A DNA stretch of 64,000 nt from Saprospiraceae bacterium (GTDB taxonomy: Bacteria > Bacteroidota > Bacteroidia > Chitinophagales > Saprospiraceae). Made by a program: the position numbers and the translations under genes. The stretch is taken from contig JABAQQ010000056.1 in NCBI GenBank assembly GCA_019187225.1, positions 1 through 64,000 of the forward strand. The letters run 5' to 3'. Positions 44,186 through 53,318 of this stretch are shown here, one piece after another (position 1 is the first letter of the stretch; each line of letters opens with the position of its first letter). The notes beneath the pieces are model-generated. The model was not told the DNA's origin, ran no database searches, and saw only the letters and a list, made by a program, of their open reading frames with translations.

Positions 44186-47100
44186 TCAAGGCGCAATAAT
44201 GAGTTTGAGTGTCTGATAATCTCCATTGCCCGATATGCGGAGCAAGTACATCCCCGGGCGGGCGTTGCTGAAATCGAAGGTTTGTTCCCAAATAAATCGC
44301 CGGTGTTCCGTATGCTCCAACTGTCCGGCAAGGTTGAACAATTCCACTAAAAACGCTTCTGTGTTGTTCAAGGATGGTTCGGGTGTGATCGTGAATTGTC
44401 CGTTGCCCGGGTTGGGGCTGACTTTCCAGGTAGTTTCGGCAATACCGGATGGGCGTTCGGAACAGGGAAGATCGGGCACAGCGCCCAGGCGCAGGTTGGG
44501 GTAATTGGGCAACGACGCCTGCGACCGTTCGGACAAGGATACCGCCCGGTTTTGGAACAGACAGGCTGCGCCGGCTTCGTCGGGCAGGTGTATGGCGTTC
44601 AAATGTTGATTGAAGCCGTCGTAAAAAGACATGTATATCTTCCCGTCGGGAGCGTTCAGGTGTTTGCTGAAATAATTTCCCACATAAGGCGCACCTTTTC
44701 CGTCCCACTGTCCGACCAATTGTTTGGTATCGGCGATTTCTGTCGCTTCGAGGTCGAATTGATACAAATAGCGGTTGTTGCCGGCATAGAAAAATCGACC
44801 GGAGGGGGAAAAAGAACAGCCGGTTCCGATACCGTTCCATTGCTGCGAAGGGCCGAAAGAAAGGATCGTTTCGGGCTCGAATATGCCCAGGCACCTGTCA
44901 AATTTCCAGATATACGCCGTATCCGACAAATTATCGGTCATGCCGAGCCAATTGCCGTCGGGTGAAAAAACGGTTTGCCCCTGCGTGCCATTGAATATAT
45001 GGAAGCCCGCGGGTTGTGTGCCGGCACTCGTTACACCGGTGGGCGACAACAACAATACGTAAAAACAGTCGCTGTTGAATGCGTGAACAACAAGCCACCA
45101 ATCGCGGCCATTGCCATGGCGCACGGCCTGCAATGTGCCTTCAAGTAAGGTATCGTTCACGGCAGTTTGCGCTTTCACCGTCATCTGCCCCTGGCCGCTG
45201 TGAGCGTTCATATCTACTATACTATATGCCAGGCGTAAAGGTTGCCGGTACAACCGCGCCCCGGTATCCATGGTGATCGCAAACTCCGATACAGCCATAT
45301 GAAAAATATAAAATTGCCCTGGGTGCTCCGGAAAAGGCAATATCAATGCGCCCTGGTTGTCGTAAAGCGTTTCATAGTCGGAATCGGCGTAAATTCCTTC
45401 CTTGTTGAAATCCTCGCTCCCTTCAATGATCTTGTGACGGCTGTTCACCGCCATGAGACCGTTTGTGTACAAAAGCAGGTTACCGTCGTCGTCGCAAATG
45501 CCGGCATTGGTAGTAGCGATCTCAAAAGGCGTGTAAAAACCCGCGCTGTCGGGCCTGTTGTAATAAAAATCAAGCGCCGGCATGGGGCGCTCTTCCAGGA
45601 AATGGGAGCCCAGCAGCCAAACATTGTCCGGTTTTGGGCCCGGCGGCACGGTACAATCATCCTGCACAACAACAGGCTGAATGGCAATCGTATCGGCTCC
45701 GGCGAGGTTTTCCGCTATTAAAAATGCGGGATAAATGCCGTTTTGCGGATATTGATTGATGGGCAGTCGCCGGTTGGAGGAATCGATGTTGGCGCCCGGA
45801 AAACTCCAGCGGTAATTCATAAAAACGCCTTCGGTGACAGGGTCCCAGAAAATATACCGGCGCGGGCAAATTGCACTGTCGCCGGTGCGGGTCACCGACA
45901 CCTCCGGCGCTTCAAATACCATTTCGCCTATACCATTGATTTCCTTGTACAACTGGCTGTGTTGGTAAATATTGGTCGGAAAGGAGGCGACGTAGTACCG
46001 GCCGGGGCCATTGGGCAACACATCGGTAATGCGCCAGCTTTCCAGAAACTGCCATTGCCCGTTGTCAAACCGGAACATGCCTTTGCCGTCGGCCATAACG
46101 AGCAGGTTCCCTTGCACACTGAATACCCTCCAGGGCGTCTGGGCGGACTCCAAAGGAAGGTTCAAATTTGTCCATTGTCCGTTCCCGCCGTATTGGTACA
46201 CGCCGTTGTCGGTGCCCGAATTCACTGCCGCATACAAATCGCCGGCGTGCTCGGTTACATCGAGTACGATGGAGAAAAAATTGCCGATCACCGACACGTT
46301 ACCACCCGTGTTGATCTCTGCAACGCTGCCCGACCGCCCCGCTATGAGATTTCCATTAAAAAGGGTTAAAGAATAAACGGCTTCTCCGCCTGAATTAAAA
46401 GGGGCTGCCCAGTTGGAGCCATCGAAAGTCATCAGGCCTGGGAAAGGGTGGTCAAATTCGCCGGCCACATAGAGTTTGCCGTTCCATTCGATCACATCCC
46501 GTACGGCGCCGTCCAATGCAGGAAGCACAGCTTGCCAATTGCTGCCCGTCCAGCGCGCCAAGTAGGGGCAAGGCTGACCGCCGCTTTCGGTAAAACTTCC
46601 GGCTGCATACAACTGGCCCTGGTATCGGAATATTTTTCGCACCCGGTTGTTCAGCCCTGTACCCATTGCGTGCCATTGATCGCCGTCCCAACGGGCGATA
46701 TTGGCGGCGTACAAAGTGCCGGCATAATCGAAACCGCCGCCGACATACAAGTCGCCGGCAAGCGTATCCTTATAAAGGCAAAAGCCATAAGCGCCACCCT
46801 GATTGCCAATCGCATAGCCGGGCGATATCCATTCTGTCCCCGTGAAGCGGGCCAGACCGCCTACAAACTTGTCGTCGATATAAGAAAAATCGCCGCCGAT
46901 CCACAACTCGCCGTTGATCGAAGCCGCAACTCTGACTCCAAGAGGAGCGTTTTCAATAGAGCCGATCAAGGTGGATGAGGCATTTGCATCCAGCTGCTCG
47001 ATGCGATAAGTATTGAATGAGCGGGTGCAGACGAACAGATTTTCCTGGATGCCTGTAAGGAATTGTATTTCGCCGGGTGAGTCAATGGTGTAAAACTCAT

Positions 47101-47800
47101 CCCACGAATTACCGTTCCATTTGAATACCCTTCGCCCTTTTGCCATAAATATTTGCTGCTGCCAGCGTTCTACATCGTAGATGGTTTCGTAATTATTGGT
47201 CTGGGGAAGAATGGTCCATTCCCCGTCGCTGAAATAAGTAAGTGCATAGGAACCATTGGAGGTTGCATTACCCCAGGCGAACAAAGTGTCGCCGAGGCTT
47301 TTCAAACCGTAGGGTTTGATATCTGCCGGAAGGGATATTGTATCCCAGAAGCTGTTGTTCCAGCGCAGGAGTATGCCGTTGCCGGTGGACAGCCACAAAT
47401 AACCTGCGGCCCATTCCAGGCTGCTCACGTAGGTTCCACCCACCAGACCCGCTCCCAGTGTGTCCCATTGTGCGCCATCCCAATGCAGCACGCCGCCATT
47501 GGTGGTGGCATAAAGGCCGACGGCGTACAGGTCGTTGCCCATCGTTGTGGTTTTCCAGATCGCGTCGGGATCTCCGGCCAGTTTTTTCCAAACCCCGTTA
47601 TCCAATTGTGCAATACTGCGCGTTTCCAATCCGCCGATTCCTTTAAGGTACCCTCCTATATAAACGCGACCGCTCGCATCCTGCGAAATCGTATAAGGAT
47701 AACCTCTTGATTGCAAACCTTTGTCCAGTGGATAGATGTTTTGCGATACGGCAAAGTAATGCACGAGCAACAGGCAAAACAGGAGCGGAAGATTTTTCAT
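44186..47800 (-). CDS. Large secreted two-propeller protein, T9SS type A
   Basis: 1204 residues: signal peptide (MKNLPLLFCLLLVHYFAVSQ), an N-terminal kelch/WD-like propeller (about 20-640) built of repeats of the type ARWDGDQWHAMGTGLNN ... LYAAGSFTESGG, a PKD-like bridge (about 670-740, RYIFWDPVTEGVFMNYRW), a second propeller (about 750-1110) that parallels the body of the 15222-16742 protein (LLLYTNGLMAV, QAVRHGNGRDWWLVV, TVFSPDGNWLGM, LYQFDLEATEIADTKQLVG), and a T9SS sorting domain (WKVSPNPGNGQF to LKLIIAP). Surface or secreted; no enzymatic motif seen. Confidence 0.9.
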   Translation of the reverse strand: MKNLPLLFCLLLVHYFAVSQNIYPLDKGLQSRGYPYTISQDASGRVYIGGYLKGIGGLETRSIAQLDNGVWKKLAGDPDAIWKTTTMGNDLYAVGLYATTNGGVLHWDGAQWDTLGAGLVGGTYVSSLEWAAGYLWLSTGNGILLRWNNSFWDTISLPADIKPYGLKSLGDTLFAWGNATSNGSYALTYFSDGEWTILPQTNNYETIYDVERWQQQIFMAKGRRVFKWNGNSWDEFYTIDSPGEIQFLTGIQENLFVCTRSFNTYRIEQLDANASSTLIGSIENAPLGVRVAASINGELWIGGDFSYIDDKFVGGLARFTGTEWISPGYAIGNQGGAYGFCLYKDTLAGDLYVGGGFDYAGTLYAANIARWDGDQWHAMGTGLNNRVRKIFRYQGQLYAAGSFTESGGQPCPYLARWTGSNWQAVLPALDGAVRDVIEWNGKLYVAGEFDHPFPGLMTFDGSNWAAPFNSGGEAVYSLTLFNGNLIAGRSGSVAEINTGGNVSVIGNFFSIVLDVTEHAGDLYAAVNSGTDNGVYQYGGNGQWTNLNLPLESAQTPWRVFSVQGNLLVMADGKGMFRFDNGQWQFLESWRITDVLPNGPGRYYVASFPTNIYQHSQLYKEINGIGEMVFEAPEVSVTRTGDSAICPRRYIFWDPVTEGVFMNYRWSFPGANIDSSNRRLPINQYPQNGIYPAFLIAENLAGADTIAIQPVVVQDDCTVPPGPKPDNVWLLGSHFLEERPMPALDFYYNRPDSAGFYTPFEIATTNAGICDDDGNLLLYTNGLMAVNSRHKIIEGSEDFNKEGIYADSDYETLYDNQGALILPFPEHPGQFYIFHMAVSEFAITMDTGARLYRQPLRLAYSIVDMNAHSGQGQMTVKAQTAVNDTLLEGTLQAVRHGNGRDWWLVVHAFNSDCFYVLLLSPTGVTSAGTQPAGFHIFNGTQGQTVFSPDGNWLGMTDNLSDTAYIWKFDRCLGIFEPETILSFGPSQQWNGIGTGCSFSPSGRFFYAGNNRYLYQFDLEATEIADTKQLVGQWDGKGAPYVGNYFSKHLNAPDGKIYMSFYDGFNQHLNAIHLPDEAGAACLFQNRAVSLSERSQASLPNYPNLRLGAVPDLPCSERPSGIAETTWKVSPNPGNGQFTITPEPSLNNTEAFLVELFNLAGQLEHTEHRRFIWEQTFDFSNARPGMYLLRISGNGDYQTLKLIIAP

Positions 47801-47830
47801 AGGAAGGAAGGTTGTTCTGACGGATGGTGT

Positions 47831-47838
47831 CAAATATA
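47831..47838 (-). promoter_or_regulatory. -7 element (TATATTTG) of the two-propeller gene
   Basis: Plus-strand CAAATATA; exact consensus, about 30 nt upstream of the ATG. No -33 TTG. Confidence 0.45.
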
Positions 47839-47947
47839 GGGTCGTCGTTGCCCGGCAGCGGGAAGAAATATGTAAATGATACCGACGTACATGCAACTGC
47901 GACTTTTCATTGATTCAATGCGCCGCCCGAAGTCCTGTTCCTGCCCC

Positions 47948-47990
47948 TAAAACGGACAAGGCCGGGGCAGGCTTTTAACCCGCACCCGGC
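47948..47990 (-). terminator. Probable terminator of the SnoaL-like gene
   Basis: On the minus strand a 10-11 bp stem (GCCGGGTGCGGG with CCTGCCCCGGC, one bulge) followed within 10 nt by TTTT. It lies 30 bp past the stop at 48021. Confidence 0.5.
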
Positions 47991-48020
47991 ACTTGTTCAG
48001 ATACCCTGATCTTGAATGCG

Positions 48021-48497
48021 TTAATTCCCGGGGGCGGGCATCACGGGGATGTTGCTCTCCAACTCGATGAGCCACTTGCCACCTGTGCGGAAGAGTACCA
48101 TGGTGTTCACCCCTGTCCACTCGATGGTTTTGCCTTCTACCTGGGATTTGCCTTGCAAGTCGGCTACCACGAGGGCAGTATTGGCATCGAGGAATCGGAC
48201 ATTGCTCACAGTGAATTGGAAGGAACCCGGCGTCGGTTTTTCCATTTTTAACATCTCCGTCATCGCCTGCCGGATGGCCGCTTTGCCGCTTATTTTCTGC
48301 CCTGTATAAACCACCATAGTGGCATTTTCGGCGTAATAGGCGACCATTTTATCCACATCTGCAGTATAGTAGTCTTCTATCCCCTTGTTAAGGGTATTTC
48401 TGACGGCCTGCTCATCGGCAGCGGTTTGAGCCTGGGCGGTTTGAGTGAAAAGTGCGAACGCGCAAAGGGTGAGGAAACTGAACAAGATGTTTTTCAT
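48021..48497 (-). CDS. Exported SnoaL/NTF2-like (DUF4440-type) protein
   Basis: 158 residues with a signal peptide (MKNILFSFLTLCAFALFTQTAQAQ) and one NTF2-like fold (ADEQAVRNTLNKGIEDYYTADVD, YYAENATMVVYTGQKISGKAAIRQAM). Such domains bind small hydrophobic ligands or act as accessory domains; the function here is unknown. Last gene of a possible minus-strand group with the cytochrome and the small lipoprotein (68-bp gap). Confidence 0.85.
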   Translation of the reverse strand: MKNILFSFLTLCAFALFTQTAQAQTAADEQAVRNTLNKGIEDYYTADVDKMVAYYAENATMVVYTGQKISGKAAIRQAMTEMLKMEKPTPGSFQFTVSNVRFLDANTALVVADLQGKSQVEGKTIEWTGVNTMVLFRTGGKWLIELESNIPVMPAPGN

Positions 48498-48565
48498 TGA
48501 TTCAAAATTTTTAAAATGAATGAGTTGAGTGGAAGAATTGATTTTTTTCAAAAGTTTACCAGCCG

Positions 48566-49525
48566 TTATTTGGCAGCATTCGCCACTATATTGTTTTCAA
48601 GCACCGGCACCGTCTGCAGATAAGCCCAGATCGAGCTGATCTCTTCCTCGCTGAGCAGTCCGAAGCGCGGCATGGCATTGCTGAGGATGTGCCCATCGGG
48701 GCGCTGGCCTGCCCGCACGGCTTCGTGGAATTGGGACTCCGTCCAATTGCCCAAGCCGTGATTTTTACTCATGGTCAGGTTGGCGGAAAGTGTCGGCTTC
48801 AGTTCCGCATCCTCCACGGGGTTGCCACCGCCGAAATAGCCTTTCGAGTTTTCAGGTGTAAAATCGTCGTTGGTTTCAAAAGAAGCGGAATGGCAGCGGA
48901 AACAGGCATAACGGGCTGTGGCTAAGTATCTGCCGAAAGCGATTTTGTCGGAAACGGGTGGCGTCGCTACGGGTTGGATGTCGTAAAACTTTGGCGCAAA
49001 AACACCCAGTTTGATCAGCGCCTTGGCCAGGAAACTATACTTCGGCGCAGGAGGGTGGGATTCGGAAGGCTGTACCAACGGCGCGTCGGAGCGCAGGTAG
49101 GCAATGACGGCGCCCAGGTCGGCATCCGACAGGTTCGGGTTGGTCATGTATGGTCCGGCCCAGTCGCCATTGCGCTTGATCCCCGTACGTAACAGGTAAG
49201 CCAGTTCACCATCGGTATAGGTGCCGATGCCTTTTTCAGGGTGCTTTGTGATGTTGCGCGACCAAAATTCGCCGAAAGGGCCGGACGACGGGGAAAACAG
49301 CCGTCCACTCAGTTTGCCGTCTTCACCGAGATGGCAGAGAACGCATTCTGTTTCCACTATTTTTCGCCCTTGCGCCAGGGTAGCCGAATCAACGGGTATA
49401 GCGACCTTGATTGATTTCGGCTCGTATTTGGGAAACGAACTCAAGTTGACCCATGTCGCGAGACCGAGCACAAGCAGTATAAATCCTCCGAGTAGGTAAC
49501 CCAGAAATCGAAGAAAGTTTTTCAT
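48566..49525 (-). CDS. Membrane-anchored di-heme cytochrome c
   Basis: 319 residues with an N-terminal membrane anchor (5-26) and two cytochrome c domains. Heme-binding motifs CVLCH (61-65) and CFRCH (209-213) are visible, with distal Met candidates (AGPYMTNPNLSDADL and LSNAMPRFGLLSEEE). The layout resembles the periplasmic cytochromes that accompany alcohol/aldehyde dehydrogenases, but no dehydrogenase is adjacent. Likely periplasmic electron carrier. Starts at 49525, at the anchor. Confidence 0.9.
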   Translation of the reverse strand: MKNFLRFLGYLLGGFILLVLGLATWVNLSSFPKYEPKSIKVAIPVDSATLAQGRKIVETECVLCHLGEDGKLSGRLFSPSSGPFGEFWSRNITKHPEKGIGTYTDGELAYLLRTGIKRNGDWAGPYMTNPNLSDADLGAVIAYLRSDAPLVQPSESHPPAPKYSFLAKALIKLGVFAPKFYDIQPVATPPVSDKIAFGRYLATARYACFRCHSASFETNDDFTPENSKGYFGGGNPVEDAELKPTLSANLTMSKNHGLGNWTESQFHEAVRAGQRPDGHILSNAMPRFGLLSEEEISSIWAYLQTVPVLENNIVANAAK

Positions 49526-49566
49526 TGGAAATGAATATTTTAGAATGGAATTGAAATGTGGGAAAA

Positions 49567-49821
49567 TCATCTGTGGGGTTGGCCAATGCTCGTTGACAAA
49601 CCATCCCTGATGCGATCCAACTGGGATTCGCAATCCGCCAGGAAACCGGTGATCGAACGGTCGCTGTTTTTGCGAACAACCTTGGCGGGTTGTGGGTGAG
49701 ATAGTTCGTAAACCGGCAGCATGGCGAGTTCGGCAGGCGTGTTCAGGGTGGATCGGTCGCAAGAGGAGGATAGAAACGCGGCAATCAGGAGTGCGCAGGT
49801 TGTTTTCGATGTCGTTTTCAT
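49567..49821 (-). CDS. Small putative lipoprotein, 84 aa
   Basis: 84 residues with a lipoprotein signal (MKTTSKTTCALLIAAFLSSSC; lipobox LSSSC, +1 Cys then Asp). The mature part (about 63 residues) has no recognised domain. It precedes the cytochrome gene by 41 bp, so co-expression is likely. Being short and without known family it is less certain than its neighbours. Confidence 0.55.
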   Translation of the reverse strand: MKTTSKTTCALLIAAFLSSSCDRSTLNTPAELAMLPVYELSHPQPAKVVRKNSDRSITGFLADCESQLDRIRDGLSTSIGQPHR

Positions 49822-49973
49822 TATTGAAGATTGTTTTCGTGAAAAACGATGCAGCAAGGTGATCGTGCTTGACAGGACAAAGGTGGGGCTACCCCTCACC
49901 GGCGCGCGTCGGCGGAGTTGCGTAAAGTGCCTACGCAGATCTGCGTATTTTCAGAAAGAGGCTGGGAGATCGG

Positions 49974-50606
49974 CTATATCAACTTGTTTTTCAGGGCAAA
50001 TTGCACCAACCCGGCAATGCCCTGCACGTCGAGTTTCTGGATGATGTTGTTGCGGTGGGTATCCACGGTGCGTGGGCTGATGAACAATTGCCGGCCGATT
50101 TCAGTGCTGGAAAAGCCTTTGGCCACAAGGCGAAGAATTTCAATTTCGCGTTCGGTGAGTTGGGCGAGCATCGTCGCGTCGGGGCTTTGAACGGTTTTTA
50201 ACAGCGTGAGCGCCACTTCGCTGGCGAAGTAGGTTTCCCCACGCGCTACGCGCCGGATGGCGTCGCTGAATTCTTCGAGCGAGGCATTTTTGAACAAAAA
50301 ACCGCTCACACCTTTTTCCACCGCCTCTTGTATCAATTCTTTGCTTTGGAGCATGGTGAGCATGATGATTTTCACGCCGAAAAAATCGCGCTTGATCTGC
50401 TCCGTGGCTTCGAGACCGTTCATCACGGGCATTTCAAAGTCGAGCAGCGCCACGTCGGGCCGGGCGCCGCTGCGGAGCAGGTTGATGACTTCCTTGCCGT
50501 TGGCCGCTTCGCCGACGATTTCCACAAAATCGAGTTCTTCGAGCAAGGCCCGGAAGCCTTTGCGGACAAGCTGGTGGTCGTCGGCGAGGAGAAGTTTGAT
50601 TTTCAT
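49974..50606 (-). CDS. NarL/FixJ-type response regulator
   Basis: 210 residues: receiver domain (1-120; ADDHQLVRKG, phospho-acceptor Asp56 in VALLDFEMPVMNG, Lys in FLFKNAS) and LuxR-type helix-turn-helix (about 145-208; LTEREIEILRLVAKGFSSTEIG, SPRTVDTHRNNIIQKL). The upstream TPR histidine kinase on the same strand is of the matching HisKA_3 type, so they form a two-component pair. The start codon is abutted by CCACCGT units. Upstream codons would only add repeat-encoded residues. Confidence 0.95.
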   Translation of the reverse strand: MKIKLLLADDHQLVRKGFRALLEELDFVEIVGEAANGKEVINLLRSGARPDVALLDFEMPVMNGLEATEQIKRDFFGVKIIMLTMLQSKELIQEAVEKGVSGFLFKNASLEEFSDAIRRVARGETYFASEVALTLLKTVQSPDATMLAQLTEREIEILRLVAKGFSSTEIGRQLFISPRTVDTHRNNIIQKLDVQGIAGLVQFALKNKLI

Positions 50607-50610
50607 AATA

Positions 50611-50864
50611 CGGTGGACGGTGGACGGTGGACGGTGGACGGTGGACGGTGGACGGTAGACGGTAGACGGTAGACGGTGGACGGTGGACGGTGGACGGTGG
50701 ACGGTAGACGGTGGACGGTGGACGGTGGACGGTGGACGGTGGACGGTGGACGGTAGACGGTGGACGGTGGAGGGTGGACGGTGGACGGTGGACGGTGGAC
50801 GGTAGACGGTGGACGGTAGAGGGTAGACGGTGGACGGTGGACGGTGGACGGTAGACGGTGGACG
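50611..50864 (-). repeat. CCACCGT/CTACCGT heptamer array before response regulator
   Basis: About 36 units at exact 7-bp period; on the plus strand GGTGGAC/GGTAGAC. On the coding strand it ends 3-4 nt before the regulator ATG. It is the inverted partner of 51076-51259. Confidence 0.97.
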
Positions 50865-50905
50865 CCTATAAATTTGCCCATCAGGCATTTTTTCCAAATG
50901 GGAAC

Positions 50906-51009
50906 TGTTCAAAATAGTATGCTATTGTTCATTGTTTTTTTATTTAAATCAGTGATTAAATAATACTTGAATATTGTAATTTTATAAATTTAATACAGAT
51001 TTTTGAGCA
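50906..51009. repeat. AT-rich spacer element with short terminal inverted repeats
   Basis: Bounded by TGTTCAAAA (50906-50914) and TTTTGAGCA (51001-51009), about 80% A/T inside. Similar ends bound 35639-35732 beside the other CTACCGT array. No gene in 50865-51075. Confidence 0.5.
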
Positions 51010-51075
51010 ATCCCCCAAAATGCAGTGTTTATTAAACTCCTCCATGATTTCGAATATTTTAAATAAAAAATTGTT

Positions 51076-51259
51076 CGTCTACCGTCTACCGTCCACCCTC
51101 TACCGTCCACCGTCTACCGTCTACCCTCTACCGTCTACCGTCCACCGTCTACCGTCCACCGTCTACCGTCTACCCTCTACCGTCTACCGTCCACCCTCTA
51201 CCGTCCACCGTCTACCGTCTACCGTCTACCTTCTACCCTCTACCGTCTACCGTCCACCG
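51076..51259 (+). repeat. CTACCGT/CCACCGT array at the kinase 3' end
   Basis: About 26 heptamer units. On the kinase's coding strand they read GGTGGAC/GGTAGAC and provide its last codons (VDGRR) and its TAG stop (51242-51240). Confidence 0.97.
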
Positions 51260-53228
51260 GCACCCTTACCACCGACACCGTCCCTTGCGGCATTGCCCTT
51301 TCCGAATAGAATTCTCCGCCGAGCGTACTCACCCGGCTGAGGATATTCAACACGCCCATCGTGCCTTTTTGGCGCGCCGTTTCGAAGTCGAAGCCCTGTC
51401 CGTCGTCCTCCACCCGCATGATCAACTGATTGCCGGCAAGATAGACCTCGATCAACACTTTTGTGGCCCGGGCATGTTTGACGACGTTGTTGAGCAATTC
51501 CTGCAGGATGCGGTACAAGCCGATCTGGGTTTTTTCATCGAGCTGATCCGGCAGGTCTCGGCTATCGAACCGGACCTGCAGGCCGGCGGGTTGGGCGGTA
51601 TTGCGGAGGAGCAATTCGAGGCTGGGGGCTAGGCCGTGTTGTTCGAGCGTCGGCGGCATCATCACGTGAGCGATGTTGCGCACTTCGGTGCAGGAAGTAT
51701 CGAGTTGGGCGTTTAATTCGACGAAACGGGCGGTTTCCTCGGGCGCCACTTTTCCGATACGGCGGCCCAGAGCGTCGAAGCCGAGTTTGAGCGCCACCAG
51801 TTCCTGGGCAATGCCGTCGTGCAGGTCTTTGGCGATGCGTTTGCGTTCGCTTTCCTGCGCTTCAATGACGGCGTTCAATCCTAATCTTTGTTCGCGGATA
51901 ACGGCGGCGGCAAGTTCGGCTTTCTGGTGCTGGCGGGCGCGGTAGTAAAAAAACAAGCCCAATACCACCAATGCTGTCAGCCCTCCGAACAATCCAAAAA
52001 TCCAGAGGCGCTGATTGAGCAACTCCAGTTTTTGCCGGGCGATTTCGGCTTCTTTTTTCTCCGTTTCGTATTTGGTCCGGGAGTCTGCCACTTTTTCCGC
52101 CATTTGGACATTAAAAACGGAGTCCATGCCACTTCTGTATTTTTCATCGAACAGGTTGGCCTGTTCAAATTCCCCCCGCAGCAGGTGCCAGTCGCGCAGA
52201 AGAGTGTAGTTTTCGAGCAACATGGATTTGTGCTGTGTTTTTTCGGCAAGTTGGAGCGAAGCGTCGAAATATGTCTTGGCTTTATCCAGATCGCCCTTCT
52301 CCAAAAAGATACGGCCGAGTTTTGCCTGATTTTGGGAGACGGACAATTCATCCTTGTTCTCTTCCGCGAGGGAAAGCGCTTTCTGTGCGTATTCAAGCCG
52401 TTTTGGGGTATTTTTCAATGCTGTATAAACATCTGCCATGATGCCGTATAAGTACCCCAGGTGCAGTTTGTTTCCCGATTGCCGGAGTACCGTTTCGCCT
52501 TTCAGCGCTGCTTCGAGGGCTGCTTCGTACTTTTTTTGACTACGCAGCGTCTCTGCGATGTTGACGTAACAAGCGCCGATGCCAGCCGAAAAATGAATGG
52601 TTTGGAATGCCTGAAGCGCAGCATTATAGTACTGCAGGGCTTCGTCGAAGCGCTTCAAATCCATATAGGTCAACCCCAGGTTGAGCGTCGCCACGCCGAT
52701 GATTTCCGGCTTTTTGATCTTTTCAGCCTCGCGTTGCACTTCCAACTGATACACCAATGCGGAATCGAGTTTTCCCCTCCGGTAGTGGATGGTCCCCAGG
52801 CGCGTGAGCGCGCCGAGGAGATTTTTGCTCAAAGGGAGCAGGGCGCGGGCGTAAGGCAATTCTTCCCGTGTGATCTTTTCAGCCAGATCGTAGTCGCCAA
52901 AGTTGAGATATGTCTCCGAGAGGCTGTTGAGCGAGCTGGCGATGGCAGCGGTGTCCTTCAGCGATTTCCCCAGTTGCAAGCCCTCTTCGCCGTAGCGAAG
53001 CGCCTTTTCTTTGTCGGAAAACCGGTATTCCCAACTGAGCTGGTAGAGCAATTCTGCCCGCTTGTTGCCGGTCGCTGCCGGCAAGGCTCTTTCAAAACTG
53101 TCAATTTTGGATTGCGCGAGTCCACTGACACAGAACAAACTGACAAACAATGCCATGAAAAATACGCGAAGGTTTTCCGTGACGGCCGACCCGCCTGCGA
53201 AATGGACAGGGATAAGGTGTGTTTTCAT
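51240..53228 (-). CDS. TPR-containing sensor histidine kinase (HisKA_3/NarX-DesK type)
   Basis: 662 residues: signal-like segment (about 24-39, FMALFVSLFCVSGLAQ), six or more TPRs (about 45-370; ALEAALKGETVLRQSGNK, LGRIFLEKGDLDKAKTYF), one membrane helix (about 400-422, LWIFGLFGGLTALVVLGLFF), HisKA_3 dimerisation helix with the phospho-accepting His in AKDLHDGIAQELV, and a HATPase domain (ELLNNVVKHARA, VEDDGQGFD). Partner is the response regulator immediately downstream. The C-terminus and stop come from the heptamer array. Confidence 0.93.
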   Translation of the reverse strand: MKTHLIPVHFAGGSAVTENLRVFFMALFVSLFCVSGLAQSKIDSFERALPAATGNKRAELLYQLSWEYRFSDKEKALRYGEEGLQLGKSLKDTAAIASSLNSLSETYLNFGDYDLAEKITREELPYARALLPLSKNLLGALTRLGTIHYRRGKLDSALVYQLEVQREAEKIKKPEIIGVATLNLGLTYMDLKRFDEALQYYNAALQAFQTIHFSAGIGACYVNIAETLRSQKKYEAALEAALKGETVLRQSGNKLHLGYLYGIMADVYTALKNTPKRLEYAQKALSLAEENKDELSVSQNQAKLGRIFLEKGDLDKAKTYFDASLQLAEKTQHKSMLLENYTLLRDWHLLRGEFEQANLFDEKYRSGMDSVFNVQMAEKVADSRTKYETEKKEAEIARQKLELLNQRLWIFGLFGGLTALVVLGLFFYYRARQHQKAELAAAVIREQRLGLNAVIEAQESERKRIAKDLHDGIAQELVALKLGFDALGRRIGKVAPEETARFVELNAQLDTSCTEVRNIAHVMMPPTLEQHGLAPSLELLLRNTAQPAGLQVRFDSRDLPDQLDEKTQIGLYRILQELLNNVVKHARATKVLIEVYLAGNQLIMRVEDDGQGFDFETARQKGTMGVLNILSRVSTLGGEFYSERAMPQGTVSVVRVPVDGRR

Positions 53229-53318
53229 ATCTGAAAGTTGGTTGTCCAGCGTGTTTTTCGCTCGAAAGTTATGTAAAACAGCCAACTATTACCGCTTCAA
53301 TATCCGGCAGGCAGCCAC

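Noticed and set aside
50611-51259. Possible CRISPR array
   Set aside because: Unit length 7 bp, no unique spacers, no cas genes; it is a simple tandem repeat.
50603-51340. Frames encoding RPPSTVHRPPSTVY-like repeats, also at 35712-35979
   Set aside because: They are translations of the heptamer arrays, open by composition only; no unique sequence attached.
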